A stretch of DNA of 22,421 nucleotides from CAYMDD01 sp964409675 (GTDB lineage Bacteria; Pseudomonadota; Alphaproteobacteria; Rickettsiales; SXRF01). A program made the position numbers and the translations under genes. Positions 21,890-22,421 of this stretch are shown piece by piece. How positions within the stretch are numbered: position 1 is the stretch's first letter; the number at the start of each line of letters is the position of its first letter. The stretch spans positions 1 through 22,421 of the forward strand of contig CAYPEF010000020.1 of assembly GCA_964409675.1 (NCBI GenBank), read 5' to 3'. The notes below the pieces were generated by a model. That model was not told the origin of the DNA and searched no databases. It worked only from the letters and a program-made list of their open reading frames with translations.

Positions 21890-21976
21890 GTCGCCCCGGC
21901 GCAGGCCGGGGCCTATGCCACTCCTCCGCTATCGCGCAAGAGGCAAGGCATGGGCCCCGGCCTGCGCCGGGGCGAC
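21890..21976. repeat. Long composite inverted repeat (family A, second copy)
   Basis: The arms 21890-21919 and 21947-21976 are complementary apart from one T-G wobble. Each contains the CCCGGCGCAGGCCGGG core (21895-21910; complement at 21956-21971). Compared with the copy at 2285-2413, the flanking base pairs change from T-A to C-G in a compensated manner. The centre is different and shorter, though TCCGCT is shared. Confidence 0.87.
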
Positions 21977-22082
21977 GTATAATATCAGGCCATGGCCTTG
22001 AGGAAGGAATACGGGCGCGAGGTTTTGTATTCAACGCTTGGGCTTGCAGCGATTTGGGCCGATGCTTCACCCGTTCCCCGTG

Positions 22083-22127
22083 GCAGGCGATGACTTCCGT
22101 TCGCCTGCGCTTTATTGAGCGCTCAAT
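22083..22127. other. Hairpin and 14-bp perfect palindrome
   Basis: GCAGGCGA (22083-22090) pairs with TCGCCTGC (22101-22108). A perfect palindrome, ATTGAGCGCTCAAT, follows at 22114-22127. A dyad of this form is typical of operators of dimeric regulators such as the TetR family, but no gene start lies next to it. Confidence 0.35.
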
Positions 22128-22175
22128 GAAGCCAAAGATACAGGGAAGGAACGAGACCGGAAGTGTTTTTTAGCT

Positions 22176-22277
22176 GTCGTCCTCGGCGTCCTGCAGGGTC
22201 GTCCGGGGACCCATCTATCGGCTTGCACAAGAGGAGAGATGGGTCCCCGGTTCCGCCTACGGCGGCCCGAGGACGAC
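22176..22277. repeat. Nested inverted repeat (family E)
   Basis: The outer arms GTCGTCCTCGG (22176-22186) and CCGAGGACGAC (22267-22277) enclose the inner arms CCGGGGACCCATCT (22203-22216) and AGATGGGTCCCCGG (22237-22250), both perfect. The ends resemble those of family A (GTCGTCC), but the cores differ. Confidence 0.82.
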
Positions 22278-22328
22278 GAGTGGGGGACGGGGGGATGGGT
22301 ATTGGCTGGACAGCGAACGCGGGTGAGG

Positions 22329-22351
22329 ATGCCCGGGGCAGGCCCGGGCAT
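22329..22351. repeat. Short hairpin repeat
   Basis: ATGCCCGGG (22329-22337) pairs with CCCGGGCAT (22343-22351) around GCAGG. It lies 16 bases beyond the stop of the possible edge gene, in the position of a 3' hairpin for it, without a T-run. Confidence 0.7.
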
Positions 22352-22367
22352 GACATGGCGGAGATTA

Positions 22368-22421
22368 TCAGGTGGTGATGAGATAGGCGATGGCCACATA
22401 GATCAGGTAAGCCGCCAGCAG
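22368..22421 (-). CDS. Possible C-terminus of a membrane protein gene entering from the right edge
   Basis: On the minus strand the last 51 coding bases read LLAAYLIYVAIAYLITT followed by TGA (22370-22368). This is a hydrophobic stretch that looks like a final membrane helix. Only 17 codons are visible, so the call rests on composition and on the hairpin just beyond the stop. Confidence 0.35.
   Translation of the reverse strand: MLAAYLIYVAIAYLITT

Larger units (their letters stand above)
21743..22367. other. Repeat-dense intergenic stretch without a convincing gene
   Basis: About 625 bases made largely of palindromic repeats, described separately. The open frames here (66-95 aa) are repeat-derived and read through the palindromes on both strands. 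Between the repeats, 21983-22170 holds a minus-strand frame without a start codon (22122-21985, ending SVEYKTSRPYSFLKAMA), which may be a gene remnant, and a 14-bp palindrome. No tRNA or rRNA was recognised. Confidence 0.6.

Noticed and set aside
21782..21982. 66-codon plus-strand open frame after the operon terminator
   Set aside because: It is translated almost entirely from palindromic repeats (VIPSGARNS..., GMGPGLRRGD) and lies after the terminator; a known type of false gene.
22112..22399. Overlapping open frames of 71-95 codons on both strands
   Set aside because: They read through the nested inverted repeat at 22176-22277; none has a ribosome site or motif.

Overview
The window is a chromosomal segment of an alphaproteobacterium; I cannot place it below class. 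The evidence is the gene order phoH-ybeY-corC-(insert)-lnt-HTH-metK-trmB (the usual alphaproteobacterial arrangement), an alphaproteobacterial-type bL36, a SAM-II riboswitch in front of metK, and a metX-metW pair next to a chorismate mutase-hisC-tyrA operon. The organism makes its own methionine, tyrosine and histidine, makes queuosine precursors and matures lipoproteins, so it does not look like a strongly reduced endosymbiont.

Layout. 3-2231 (+): 3' part of a P-type cation ATPase. 2497-4459 (-): queE, queC and a small C-tail-anchored hypothetical. 4515-5708 (+): metZ, converging on trmB. 5774-13602 (-): phoH, ybeY, corC, a 250-aa orphan, lnt, an XRE regulator, metK (with promoter and SAM-II riboswitch) and trmB. 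13775-13900 (+): rpmJ. 14018-15837 (-): metX-metW, divergent from 15991-19063 (+): chorismate mutase, hisC and tyrA. hisC is broken by a 100-N assembly gap. 19144-21647 (+): five consecutive, unrecognised, Gly/Ala-rich membrane proteins, closed by a strong rho-independent terminator. 21743-22367 is a repeat-dense stretch without a convincing gene, followed by a possible gene tail at the window edge.

How the genes work together. MetX and MetZ activate homoserine and sulfhydrylate it, MetW is their usual partner, and MetK turns methionine into SAM, which should feed back on metK through the riboswitch. SAM is in turn used by TrmB and QueE. Chorismate mutase, TyrA and HisC (as aromatic aminotransferase) form a route to tyrosine.

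Two things stand out. First, the five-gene glycine-zipper membrane-protein operon is the best candidate for an undescribed system. Second, the segment carries at least four families of palindromic repeats. One 52-bp copy sits in frame inside trmB and adds about 17 residues, as Rickettsia palindromic elements do. A 52-bp sister copy lies just beyond the trmB stop codon.
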